NCBI GenBank assembly: GCA_922989275.2
Contig: OV277866.1
Location: 29,901,246 to 29,965,245, forward strand
DNA: 64,000 nt
Direction of reading: 5' to 3'
Origin: Gari tellinella
Lineage: Eukaryota > Mollusca > Bivalvia > Cardiida > Psammobiidae
Shown: positions 31,380-43,205 of the stretch, piece by piece
Position numbering within the stretch: position 1 is the stretch's first letter
Layout: each line of letters starts with the position of its first letter
Program-made: the position numbers and the translations under genes
Notes under the pieces: model-generated
What the model was told of the DNA's origin: nothing
Database searches by the model: none
The model's input: only the letters and a program-made list of their open reading frames with translations

Positions 31380-32285
31380 TTTTTTCTATACAATGCCTAA
31401 ATTTGTAAATAAAAGGGACATAACTCTGCTAAAAATCTGTAACACTTCTTTCTTTGTGGTATGGTATATGTGTAGCAAATTTTAATATCGGTCAATGAAC
31501 GATGTAATAAATAGAGCAATAGCAAAGAAAAGTAATCAACCAGAAAAAGGGGCATAACTCTGAAAATAAAAAGTCGGAAAACCCGTAATATATATCCAAT
31601 CCCTTTATTTCTTGTATCACCATGTTCAATCTAAAAGGAATTATATATAAAGATAAAGAAGTTTTGCCTTTTTATACAAAAATGCTCATTAGGGATGATA
31701 AAAAGGTGCATAATTTTTTTTATGTCTGGTGCTATTTTGCTGGTTATCGAGCTTAACCGAGACATTTTAGTCATATACAAGCTGACTAAGTGTCAAAAGG
31801 AGTTCGGTAAATTTCCATGATTTAGAGAGCGAACAAGCCAATATTACCTAAAAAATGCACAATTTTGACGATAAAATGGGCTCTTAAATGTTCAATGCAA
31901 ACTTGCTGGTTATCTAATTTGACCGAGACGTTATAGTTATAAATATACATGCTGACTAAGTTTCAAAAGGATTGAAATTAATTTGTTTTTGTTACTAAGC
32001 GGACTAGCCAAAATTAACAAAAAAAGTGCCTAAATCTGACGATAAAAGGGGCAAACCTTTCAAATGGCTGGAGCAATATTGCTCGTTATCGAACTTGACC
32101 GAAAAATTATGATCATATATAATATATGCTGACTAGGTTTCAAACGGATTGGAATACATCTATTATTTGAGTTAGGCAGCGGACCAGCCAAAATTGAATG
32201 AAGTGCCAATTTGGGCGATAAAAGGGAGATAATTCTTGAATATCTGAGGCAATATTGCTGGTAATCGAACTTGACTGAGAAAACT
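31380..32285. repeat. Diverged tandem repeat, ~172-bp unit
   Basis: Anchors TGCTGGTTATCGA...TTGACCGAGA recur at about 31738, 31909, 32079 and 32257. TGCTGACTAAGTTTCAAAAGG follows each one. AGGGGCATAACTCTGA motifs precede the array (about 31415 and 31545). Non-coding. Confidence 0.75.
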
Positions 32286-33005
32286 TTTTATTTTTCTATG
32301 AATATTCACGACAGTATAGAAATGCTTTTTGAGCAGTCCCTGGAAATAATATTCAAAGTGTTGAATGGGACCAGTTCCTGGAAGAAGGACAATGTATGTC
32401 AGTCAATTTGATTTGACTCAAAATAAAGATAAGAAAGCCAAGGTTAGATTTTATATAGAATATGTGCACATAGAGCTACCATTTTTCAAGTAGATCTATT
32501 CCCAAAATTTATAATACATGTAATTTCAAAGCTTGTTTTTTTTATAGATCTATTTGGATTTCAATTAATCGATATATTTATTGCATTTTTTCAACATGTG
32601 CCTGAAAGGGGTCATGCAGACACGGTCACACTACAACCCCGAACACATGATCAGGGTGTACATGTATAAGAGTAGGTGACAAAATTCCTCTGCCCAGGCT
32701 GTAGTAGTCCTACAGATTAAACATTTGTGTAAATGCGTTTGTGAAAGTTGAAATTGTTTAAAACATACATTATCGGTGACACATAAATGTTTTAGTAGAT
32801 TCTACAGTATGGTATACTCTTTACTACAATTTTGTTATCGGATAATCTTGTTTTGTCGAACAATTGCTTATAGCTAGTGTTATTGTGTTGACTGAAACCG
32901 ACTTAATGTAAAGATTATCTTATCTTATCCGGAAACTAGATAACTATATCTTAGGAGAAAATTAGGTCTGCCATGATTGATACATCACTAAAATAAAATA
33001 CTAGA
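32285..33005 (+). repeat. Dispersed family R3, copy 1
   Basis: Shares ordered blocks with 34640-35420: GGTTAGATTTTA, CTACCATTTTTCA, CTGAAAGGGG, GGCTGTAGTAGTCC, GGTGACACATAAATGTTTTAG and GGAGAAA(A)TTAGGTC. No protein recognised. Confidence 0.65.
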
Positions 33006-33182
33006 TCTAAGAAGGAGAACTTTTTTATTTCTCAAGTACGGTAGATCAATTAACATTGTAAAATATAAATTATATTTCTGCCGTTAGATCGTATTGTTTC
33101 TGTGGTTATAAACTGTTAGGTTGCCGGAAACATGTTGTACAGGGATATAATGTAAAATATTTGACCGTTCTTAACCCTTTTA

Positions 33183-34733
33183 TTTTAAGAGTCAAATGAA
33201 GTTGTCTGACATTTCACTATACTGTTTGTTAATCGAACGCGCGCAGCAGACCCCGGCAGACGTGAATATTCATAGAAAATTAAAAAGTTTTCCAGGGCCG
33301 CCGGAAAAAGAAATCTAGGTTGTTGTTGAAAACAGGTTGTAACAGGATAGTTGTACTTGAAGTCGGTGCCTAATTTATATAGACCTAAACCTAGGGCAAT
33401 GTTTTCCTTTTCCGTTTTATACTCTCACTTAGTTTTAAGGGTTTTAAACGTTATAATATTATATACTCTACTTTAAAAAAAAAAAAAAAAATACCGAAGC
33501 TGGTAAGAACAGTCATGGGTCATATTTATTCGCCACTCTACGAAATTTTTTGCATTTTTTCCACACATTTTCTACATTACAAGGGCCCGTTTTACTAAAC
33601 TACTTACGCAAATTTTTTATATTTTTTATTATCACTTGCTACAACAGCAAATAGCCAGATTAGAGGATGCGCTTTTAGTGCGTCCTCTGATCTGGCTATT
33701 TGCTGTTTGCAAACGTTTATGATCGAAAAATAAGAGTTAAACGATTTTGACTGACGCAAAAATTTTGCGTAAGTTGTTTAGTAAAACGGGATCCAGGTGC
33801 TGCAACAAAAGTGAGGAATATAAAATTACACTACGGTGTCTATGCATTTATACGATGTTTAAAACTCAGGGTATAAATAGTTTTCTCTGCTGTTTGGAAC
33901 CAAATTATTTTGCTAGGCGACTTTAGAATGTACGTAAATGAAAATTGACTCATTCCTCTTAAGCGGTTGCCATGGCAACAAATGGAACGAACACTTGGAA
34001 TTTAAAAACGCAGATCTACATTAATGATAAATCTACCACACAATAGTGCACTTTGAAAAGGAAACTGAAGAAAATTAATGAAATTAATAAATGTTTAAGC
34101 GTACTGACATGCGATAAATGCTAAGATTAACATAGACGTTAATAGTTATCCTTTCCACCCACTATTTTACGTTTAGGCACATTTTGGCTTCCGTAGAATG
34201 AAAAGTTATCAATCGCACATCGCGTTGGAAGACTTTTCTGGAAGGCCAGGTTGGGCACTTCCTTTTTTTTTAGAATTTCAATGATCTCCTGTAAATGTGA
34301 CACTTTCAGGGAGAATCGAAAATGGATCCAGTCACAAATTTGCAAGATTAGAAACATGCGAATGCCAGAGGGGCCGAAACTGTCCATCTTTCTACTTTCG
34401 GTTTTAAATGTACGCAATATTTTTTTGTCAAAACATAATAGCTCTCATGCTGGAATTCAGTAAAACTCAACAGATTCATTAAAAAGCTCAAACTGAGCTT
34501 AGAATCATTTTTTTTTAAAATTTAAAAACTAGATTTATCTAAATCGCGCAGAACGCGAACGCGTTTTAAATATATCCCATCAGAGCCTATATCCAACAAC
34601 AACCTGCTTCCGGCGGTGCTGGAAAACTTTTTATTTTTCAATGAATGTTCATAATAACCAGTGTTTGCTGCGCGTGTTCTGTTAACAAACAGTAGTGAAA
34701 TGTCAGGCATCTTCATTTGACTCCAAAATAGAG
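33183..34733. repeat. Inverted pair flanking 1.2 kb
   Basis: The segment around GACATTTCACTATACTGTTTG and GTTGTTGTTGAAAACAGG (33183-33350) is inverted at about 34595-34733 (CAACAACAACCTGC...AACAGTAGTGAAATGTC). The right arm runs into the second R3 copy. Confidence 0.55.
33593..33794. mobile_element. Family D MITE with H1-variant hairpin
   Basis: GGGCCCGTTTTACTAAAC at the left and GTTTAGTAAAACGGGATCC at the right. Subterminal CTTACGCAAATTTTT is also inverted. The inner hairpin (about 33642-33712) pairs AGCAAATAGCCAGATTAGAG with its complement around GCGCTTTTAGTGCG: H1-like architecture with different arms. Confidence 0.8.
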
Positions 34734-35420
34734 ATTAGAATGGTTAGATTTTACATAAAAAACGGGGCCTACCATTTTTCAGGTAGATTTACTGTTCCCA
34801 AATTTTCACTGTGCATAGTTCAATGTTTTTTGTATAAACACTGAAAGATTTTGATTGCAAATATATCCGCCTGCCACACAAGGTCAATAGCTATGAAGTG
34901 GCCCCAGTGAAATATATTTGTTATATACTTTAGAGAAAAAAGTAAGGTGCTTACACTGACATGGGGCCTTATAACAATTCTAAAGCTTGTTTACGAATTG
35001 GCTTTTAATTGATCGTGATCGATAGGTTTATAGTATCTTTATGGATTTTTTCATATTTTTTTCAACATCATGTGTCTGAAAGGGGGGCATACAGACACTA
35101 CGACCCATATAACTTGACAAGTGCTTACAAATAGTCTTAAATTAGGGTAATAAGAAGAGGCGACAAATAGGAGGCTGTGGTAGTCCCATTATCTAAACGT
35201 TTGACATGACATAAAATCTTTGTAAATACATTTCAATGATTTGTAAACGTTTAAATTGTTTAAAACAGTTAAAAAATATTTGCAGTTACTTTTATAAAGA
35301 AACACTAAAGGTGACACATAAATGTTTTAGTATTGTATAATTTTACTGCAACTGCTTGGAACTGGTTGGATAACTTTATCTTCGGAGAAATTTAGGTCAT
35401 TTATGATGGATGCAGAACTA
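34640..35420 (+). repeat. Dispersed family R3, copy 2
   Basis: Direct repeat of 32285-33005, with insertions between shared blocks. A third, shorter copy lies at 46780-47140. Confidence 0.65.
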
Positions 35421-35424
35421 AAAC

Positions 35425-35990
35425 AAACAAGAGCCCAATGGGCTCTAAGGTGCTCACAAGAGTACAACGTTCCTAGATTTAATAAGACTTTGTCACTTAA
35501 GGTGAGTAGAGAACTAGAGGGTTCAAAAGCCTTTTCTATGATTTGACCAAATGACCTAATTACCTATATTAACTAGATTTTGTCAATGTGATTATTTTGA
35601 GCAAGTTTTGTGAACTTGGGGCTAAAAAATATGGCCCCTAAAGTTTTCAGAAGTCTTTTTATGACTTGACCTACTGACCTACTTTTTATTCAAACAAAAC
35701 CAATATTCATAATTGACATAAATTTTGTAAAGGTGATCTTTCTGAAGTAGTTTCGTGAAATGAGGGAAAAAGATGTGGGCCCTAGAATACTTTTAAGCTT
35801 TTTCTATGATTTGACCTACTGACCCACTTTTTTACCCCCAGTAATCCAAATACATGTACTACATTGCCTAGATTTTGTTTAGGTAATCATTCTGAGCAAG
35901 TTTTATGAAATTGTATCTAAAATATGACTCATACAGTGTTTAGAGGCTCTTTCTATGGCATTTGTTAGCTGTGTGACTTAACATTAAGTA
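35425..35990 (+). repeat. Bivalve-type tandem repeat with AGAGCCCAATGGGCTCT head
   Basis: It begins with a perfect palindrome (35430-35446), then GGTGCTCAC, like the head at 8683. Units anchored by GATTTGACCTACTGACC recur at about 35547, 35659 and 35810. The tail is not preserved. Confidence 0.65.
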
Positions 35991-35999
35991 AAACAGCCA

Positions 36000-38900
36000 A
36001 ACTCAAAATTATATTACACTTATCAGAATAGTGTGTCGTCGGTCAATTTCATAAATATATTATGCATATTTTTGACAAAATATAAGTCGTTCTAATCTTC
36101 AACTGATATCGGTTTCAACATAGTATTCTTTCTCAGTAACGACCAGAACAGTGCACAAAACTCAACATATAAACGAAAATAACAGGTTCGTTACTGTCGT
36201 CCTGTCATTTTTCGAAAATATGCTGTGAATTTATAGTCCATTTTCGGTATCATCTTCATATTATGAGCCTTATCATAACCAGTACCTTAACTAGGAAATA
36301 AAGCATGGGAAATGTCTGCGTTATCCTTCTTAATTATTAATAACACGATGGAATATCTACTGTCGCTCATTTGTGTAAAAGGTTCGTTACTAAACAAGAA
36401 TCCGTCAATATAGGTGTCAGTTCTAATCAAAATATACCACATAACATGTTAAACAACAGAAAATGAGAAGACAAAAAAATCTCAGATAGCGATTTTACAA
36501 TACCTATGAATGTTTGCTTCAAAACTGTTGATTTCGTAGGTTAGGGATAAATTGGAAAGGTGTGTTACTCTTAATAAATGAAAAAAAGTTAATACATCAC
36601 TCAATATAGGGTATTCATGGGTAAGAACTGTCTATTAAGATGTAGATTAATTTAGCTAATCAAAAATAAAAGAAAACAACCATACAATGTATTTAAAAAG
36701 AGACGGGTGTTATCCACATCTATGACAGGTTCGTTTACCGAAATTTAATAATTGAACATTATTTCAGTCAACAAATCTTGGTGAATGAAAAACGTCATAC
36801 AAAGCTTTTACTGACGTAACAACTATGTGACGTCATGTATTTTGTCCATTATGACAGCCTCTATAGTTAAACCCAATGCAGTTAATGAAATGTAGATGCT
36901 ACCAATAATTAAAGGTATTTTGACATTTTATTGTTTAGTTGATAATGAATATTTTATAAACGTTTTCTTTTGCAAAATGATTTATCAAATGTAATATTAA
37001 GCAATGCACTTTAAAATGATTCTGGGTATTTGCGATATGAAAGGTTCGTGAATTTTGGAAACGAACCTTTCTTTCTTTTGTAATGATCATTTCAGCTTGT
37101 GATGTGACAGAAAACGAAATGTTATGTATATTAATATACTTGCCAAGCGACCATGATTTACATAAAACAGTCAGTCAGAGCAATTATGACTGTGACTTTA
37201 AACGCAACAACGATGTATACGTGTAATATTGATATAGCTTGCTGAAGTTTTAACTTAATCATTTAATCGTAGCATTCGGAGTATGTATGCGTCGTGTAGC
37301 TTACATATTATCTTTTACTGGATCTAACAATAAGTTATTGCAGTGTTAGTTAAATGTTTAAACATGGTATGTACAGCAATATTTGTTTAACAGTAAACTT
37401 GAAGGAAAAGTGTGTTGGCTAAAAGTCACGAATCTTTCATACTGTGCAATTCCACGTAATATCGGATCCTTTATACAATGAAACAAACAATATCTTGCAA
37501 ATTTATAAACGTAAACAGATCTATTAATATAGGTGTATAGATTCCAATATACAGATAAACATTGGACCGCATACTGCTAGCTCAATGATATTAGGGTGGA
37601 CTATTTTACTTATATTTATAGCTACCAAGGAATAGTCATCCATTCGATACAGAGGTCGATCTAAAGATTTACAGGGTGTCTCCCTAAAACCGGAAACCGT
37701 GGTTCAAATATGCAATACATATATCCTATTTATAACGTTACAATATTTATAAATACTAGAAGTGTGTTCCACGGAACTCGTGTGTCACCTGCTAGCAAGC
37801 ATCAGTCGAATAAGAGTTATAACTAAGAATAACTAAAATGAAACTATATTATAGCAGAAGTTATCTGCTACAAAAGAAAGTGTAGACTAGGGGGAATAAC
37901 TTTCACAATATTGATGCAAGAAATATGACCCTTGTGCAATACACTTCCACTTTTCAAGCTCTTTCCATAAATTTTAGTTTCATCTGAAAAGCTTCCATAA
38001 AACAGAAGGTATTAAGCGTGACGCACACTATATTCTGATGTCTATTCTAAATTTTTGTTCAATGGAACATTCCTTTAAAGTAAAGCCAGTAAAAGTAATA
38101 TCGAACCTTTCTGATATAAAAATCTCACTTGGAGAATATGAATCCCGTGAAATTCATTTCTGGCAACATATTTGAATACCTAGTAGTCACTAGTTAGCTT
38201 AAATATAGTCCACTCAGTCTCTGTGTACAGTTAGAGACAGTGAGCTATATTTTAGACTTCAGGCGCTGTCCTGACAGTACACCGGCATTAAGACTCGAAA
38301 TTGGGAGGATATATTCTGTTCTGTATTTAATTAAACCCCAATGGATTTTGTTGGGCACCAAATTTCCCAAAAAGTAAGTCATTATTTTTAAAAGTGAGAC
38401 TACCAATAGATTCAGGATGCAAAAATACACCAACCTGGTACAAAAAAAATTCTTTAAAAAACTTAATTTGACTTTTAATCCAGAGATTTAAATCTGGTTT
38501 ACATCCAGTGTGTATCATCTCTTACCCCCTCTGTGTACAGCGTATACTAACAGCCATGTAAACAGCATAAAAACAACCTCTGCTGGAGTATTTTGAAAAG
38601 TTTAAAATCAGATGAATAGCATCATGAAGCTTGATTTGAGGTCAGAAATTGTTTTCAAAACGACTTATAGCAGTGTGATTTTTAACTATTAAATGTGACT
38701 CAATCTGTGATTTTAAAACCCAGAGGAAGGCACCCATCAATACTTTATTATCCCCGTAATAGGTATGCTGAGGTCGGGGAATCGCCATCCTCAACATACC
38801 GTACAGTTTATATGTATATTATATCATGTACTGTGTACATTGGTTTATAAAAAAATACCTTTAATACTGTATAAACCCATCAAAAGTTAGCTTGTCGTCA

Positions 38901-39480
38901 CAGGGGTTCATTGATGAGACTAGCTTTAATACATCAGTAGCACGTGGACCTATAAGCTGTCGTACTTTAGAAGGTCTGTGGCCAACGGACACAGTTAATT
39001 AGTCTTGTTAGTAGATAATGTTTCTATTCTTGTTGCTGTAAACTTGTAATTGTTAAGTTTTTAGGCATTTGTGTACACATTACTTGCACAAAATAAATGT
39101 GGTCTTAATCACAAAGTGTGTTATCCAATTACATAATATATAGCTAATGTTGAATCAAACTCATGTTATAGAAACTTACTGGTGGTGTGAAAGGTTCGTT
39201 ACAAAATAGCACTAAATGTTTATTGAAAAGTAGTTTGTCATTTGCTATGCAAAAAGTGTTAAAGAAAGGCTACTAGATCTACTCACAGATAAGGCGAAGG
39301 CAAATAAGTCGCGGCGGACTAATCTCCAACAGCGGTATTGACTAACCTTATAGAATTTATGTAACCTCAAATGTATGATAGATAATACTAATTAAGTAAT
39401 TAAACAACCTAATTAAAGGTATGTCGTTGCCAGACTAATATTGAAATAATAGTAAACAACGTTTTAGTGTCTTTCACGAA
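36000..39480. other. Longest stretch without recognisable gene or known repeat
   Basis: AT-rich, with no frame above ~65 codons that looks coding. The motif AGGTTCGTTAC recurs at about 36185, 36379, 36727 (variant), 37041 (in a hairpin AGGTTCGT...ACGAACCT) and 39188. A hairpin-like CAGTCTCTG...AGAGACAGTG lies near 38215-38242. It could hold introns or regulatory DNA of a gene outside the window. Confidence 0.4.
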
Positions 39481-39483
39481 TAT

Positions 39484-39690
39484 GGTTAAACGAGAATATC
39501 GTTCCCAACGATGGATGTTCCCCACAAAGAAAAAGCCCAAGGTACAGCATGTTTAGTAGGTGAACACAGTCAGTATCAAGTTTCATCAACTTACGATGGA
39601 ACATTCAGGAGATATTATTCAGATAAAATTGAATTTATTATGAAAAAGGGAGGCAATTCAATACTTGGAGATGACAGAGTAATGATTCTT
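39484..39690 (+). repeat. 5' fragment of repeat element E
   Basis: Nearly the same as 41905-42110: ATATCGTTCCCAACGATGGA, CCCCACAAAGAAAAAGCCC, AGCATGTTTAGTAGGTGAAC, GGCAATTCAATACTTGGAG. Only the head and about one tandem unit are present before the pogo fragment. Confidence 0.8.
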
Positions 39691-39729
39691 GGCTTGCAAG
39701 GTGTATACATGTACAAGTACCTTGACATC

Positions 39730-40255
39730 TGCTAATATACAGGCTGCCTTCAGGAAAGTGGAATTTATCCATTTGAAAAAAATGTCATTAAGGCTTGTCA
39801 AGTTGCACCTGCCCTCTCATTTCATAGGGATCCTGTACCTACAGCAAGCGCTGCTGTTTCCATATCTGACAAAAAGGCAGACCCTGTCATAACACAAGCA
39901 GAGTCGTTTCTTCTCAACAGAGAGGGTAAGATATTAGAGCATGTAAGTAAGGCAAAATCAAGGAACACATTGAGCAAGATTGTTGGAGGGAAATGCATTG
40001 CTGAAGACGAAATTATCGAAAATGTTATTGACCATGATTCAAAGTATGGCAAAAAAGGTAAAAAGTCGAACAGTAACAGTAAAAGAAAAACTAACCCTAA
40101 TGTGCAGCCATCAACACCAGGCATTAAAAAGAAAAAAAAACACTAACAAATCTGAGGATTGCTCAAGTTCAGGATCGGAGGATGACAGTGACAGATGTGT
40201 TGTATGCAAAATATTTTCACCAGACTCATCAAAGAGACCAAACCTGAAAATTGTT
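39730..40255 (+). pseudogene. C-terminal fragment of a pogo-type DDE transposase
   Basis: TSANIQAAFRK, then after a frameshift near 39762 GIYPFEKNVIKACQVAPALS, resembles the conserved end of pogo/Tigger-like DDE domains (AFRKTGIYP...). It continues with a basic KGKKSNSNSKRK stretch and ends with DSDRCVVCKIFSPDS, a Cys pair like the zinc-binding tail seen in invertebrate pogo proteins. The catalytic DDE core and helix-turn-helix are missing. A second frameshift lies near 40140 at a run of A. It sits between repeat E and the LINE ORF1 fragment, with no boundary that I could define. Confidence 0.65.
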
Positions 40256-40262
40256 TAAAAAA

Positions 40263-40520
40263 AGGTTCCAGCTACGTCACTGATAAAAGCCCTTGCCAGT
40301 AGTGCTAGTTTCGTGTGAGACAGCAGCGGATCAAGTGGAGCTCTTCAAAGCAAAGCTTACACTGAAAGGCAAGACAATCAAAGTTGAAGCATACAAAAGT
40401 AAAAGGAAAGTGCCAACTAGATGTTACAAGTGCCAAAAATGTTCTCACATTGCGTCTATGTGCACAGAGAAGAAGTTTTGTGAGTTTTGTTCAGGTCCAC
40501 AACTCCACATGACACAGTAA
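40263..40520 (+). pseudogene. LINE ORF1 C-terminus with CCHC zinc knuckle
   Basis: KLTLKGKTIKVEAYKSK is followed by CYKCQKCSHIASMC, a C-x2-C-x4-H-x4-C knuckle, and a second half-knuckle CEFC. ORF1 proteins bind element RNA. The first ~300 codons are missing, replaced by the pogo fragment. Confidence 0.75.
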
Positions 40521-40570
40521 GAATCAGTGTATATAAAATATTTTGAATCAACTACTTATTATCAAATCAA

Positions 40571-41905
40571 ATGTTTAATTTAGGTTTAGCTTTGTTATTG
40601 CTTGTGATTGGTACAAATACTAAGCAAGCAAATGTACGCTCAATAATTACAATCGTAAATTTGGTTACAGAAGCTTCTAGGAAACAAAATATTGATGTGT
40701 TTGCTTTGAGCGAAATATGGCACCCAAAGGATCTGGATGCCTTAAAACGTGGATGGAATTGGGTCGCACAGGAAAGGAAAAACCAACAAGGAGGTGGGTA
40801 GCATTACTATTAAAAAAGCAACTAAAAGTACTGCAAAGAAAAGACTTACAAAATGATAGTATAGAGGCTGTGTAGTGTGCTATTTACAGTAAGGGTATTA
40901 ACATAGTTGTGGGATCTGTGTACATTCCTCCCCGTGATAGAAGAAGCGTGTTGTCACTTACAAGAACTTTAGACAAGTTGAAAGCTGAAGATGTTCCTGA
41001 ATTAGTGTTGGGCGACTTTAATGCGTCTCATCCATCAGGGGGTAATGCAAAAGAAAATGACCTGGGAAAAATGCTTTTTGAAATGCTAAATGCTAGAAAA
41101 GACCAAATAATTGACCTGACTATAGGGGACAATAGACTTCTGGACAAGTTGTCAAATTTGAAGGTAAAGGAGGAAGTATACTTGAATAGTGACCACAATC
41201 ACATTCAATGTAGGACCAATTCAAGAAATGGCAAGAAAAGAAAGATGGGATATTAAGAATGCAGATTGGGCAGGGTGTAAAGTCAAAATTAATGAGACCT
41301 TCGATAATTGGGAGCTAAAAGACACTGTAGAAGAGTCGTATGAGGACATTTGTGAAAGTATATTGGAAGCTTCAAATGAGTGTATAAAGAAAAAGACTAT
41401 ATGTGTGCATAGTAAGGGTTGGTGGTCAGAAGACCTTGAAATGAAAGCTAGAACATTCAGAAAAAGGAAAAGAATGTATCACGCACGCAGTACCCAGCTA
41501 ATAAACAAGCTTTGTATGCAGCTGCATTAGAGTTTAAAACTAGTGAACGTTTGGCAAAAGAAGATTTTCTTAGAGGTATCACGGAACAAATTGATCCAAG
41601 AAATCCTCAAACTTCTGGAAAATTGTCAATAATTATAGAGGCAATGATTCAAAGGCTGCAATACAACCAATTGTAAGGGATGACGGGACAGTCGCTTCTT
41701 CTGATGTAGAAATACTTAAGGAATTTATAGCATACTATGGGAAGGAAAAACTTGAGGTACTGTAGAAACCAAGTATGCGAACTGGTATGAGTTTTTGGTA
41801 GAATCAGTTAAGAGAAGTATAATAGAGCAGAATGAAAAGATGAATTTGGTAGAAGAGGAAGACTATGAAAACGCAGACATTACAAAAAAAGAAATTGAAA
41901 TTGCA
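40571..41905 (+). pseudogene. LINE ORF2 N-terminus: APE-type endonuclease and linker
   Basis: NVRSIITIVNLV and IDVFALSEIWH mark the N-terminal EN motifs with the metal-binding Glu. VGSVYIPPRD-like sequence, then LVLGDFNASH (catalytic Asp/Asn) and SDHNHI (SDH motif), complete the domain. A stop near 40800 and a stop near 40876 break it. The linker continues with GWWSEDLEMKARTFRKRKR and ends at about ITKKEIEIAT (41905), where repeat E begins. Confidence 0.78.
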
Positions 41906-43205
41906 ACAAGAATATCGTTCCCAACGATGGATGCTCCCCACAAAGAAAAAGCCCAAGGTATAGCATGTTTAGTAGGTGAACACAGTAACAAGTTTCATCA
42001 GCTTACGATGTAACATTCAGGAGATATGCTTCGGACAAAAATGAATTTATTATGAAAAAGGGAGGCAATTCAATATTTGGAGATGACAGAGTTATAATTC
42101 TTGTGTACTACACTTCTTTTTGTCATCCGCTAACACAGTTTCAAGGTTCATGTTACAGTGCGGCAGAAAATTTGATTTTTTAAAAAAATTATGTAGAAAA
42201 AGGGAGATTATTCAATATTGGGAGATGGCATAGTTATGGTTCTTGAGTACAGCACTCTTTCTGTCATCTCGTATCACTGTATCAAGTTTCATCAACTTAC
42301 AATGCAATGCTCAGGAGATATGCTCCAGAAAAAATTTGATTTTTTTAAATAGAAAAGGGGAGATAAATATTGGGAGATAACAGAGTCATGGTTCTTGTGT
42401 ACTGCACCTCCTTATGTCATCACCTATCACTGTATCAAGTTCCATTAAATTACGGTGTAGCAGTCAAGAGATATACTCCGGACAAAATTGTTTTGTATTT
42501 TTAGAAAAAGGGAGATAGTTCAATATTGGGAGATGACAGAGTTACCGTTCTTGTATACTGCACTTTCTTTAGTCATCCTCTATCACTGTTACAAGTTTCA
42601 ACAACTTTCAGTGTAACGGTCCAGAGATATGCTCCGGACAAAATTGATTTTTTTATGAGAACAATGGAGATAATTCAAAATTGGGAGATGAGACAGTTAC
42701 GGTTCTTGTGTACTGCACCTCCTCCTGTCATTCTCTATCACTGTTTCAAGTTTCATCAACCTAGGGTGTACCGTTCAAGAGATATGCTCCGGACAAAAAA
42801 GCGTGACGGACGGACGGGCCTACTAATGATACATTGTGTGTCTGATATTTTGTGGGACTATAAAATTCGTATTGTGGGGCTTTCTCTTTTTTTCTTAGAC
42901 ACACAGTGTATATCTGGGCATAAAAACAATTGAACAATGTATCGTTCGTAAGAAATAATTGATGGACATTTTGACATGGACATCACTTTGGACAAAAACG
43001 TTGTGCAACTTCTACCAATAGGTTTTGTGTGACTAGTTGCACAATGAAAAAAAGACACACAGTGTATATCTGGGCGAAAAAAAAGTTGCACAATGTATCA
43101 TTCGCGAGAACGGACGGACGGACAGACGGACGGAAACACGGACGGACGGACAAAGCGGCGACTATATGCCCCCCCCCCCCCTAAAGGGGAGCATAATAAA
43201 AATGC
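41905..43205 (+). mobile_element. Repeat element E: ~150-bp tandem units with GGACGGAC tail, inserted in the LINE
   Basis: The head is ATATCGTTCCCAACGATGGA, with GATGCTCCCC at 41930. Tandem units anchored by TTCAATATTGGGAGATGAC recur at about 42062, 42206, 42360, 42512 and 42665 (145-155 bp apart). The tail has GGACGGACGGAC (about 43111-43154), C13 (43169-43181) and GGGGAGCAT. ATGCTCCCC at the head and GGGGAGCAT at the tail are inverted. A ~55-bp segment with ACACACAGTGTATATCTGGG occurs at 42899 and again at 43056. It is a familiar bivalve repeat type of uncertain class. Confidence 0.75.

Noticed and set aside
40571..41256. A host exonuclease III/APE gene
   Set aside because: EN motifs sit between an ORF1 zinc knuckle and an RT linker, with stops; it is LINE-derived.
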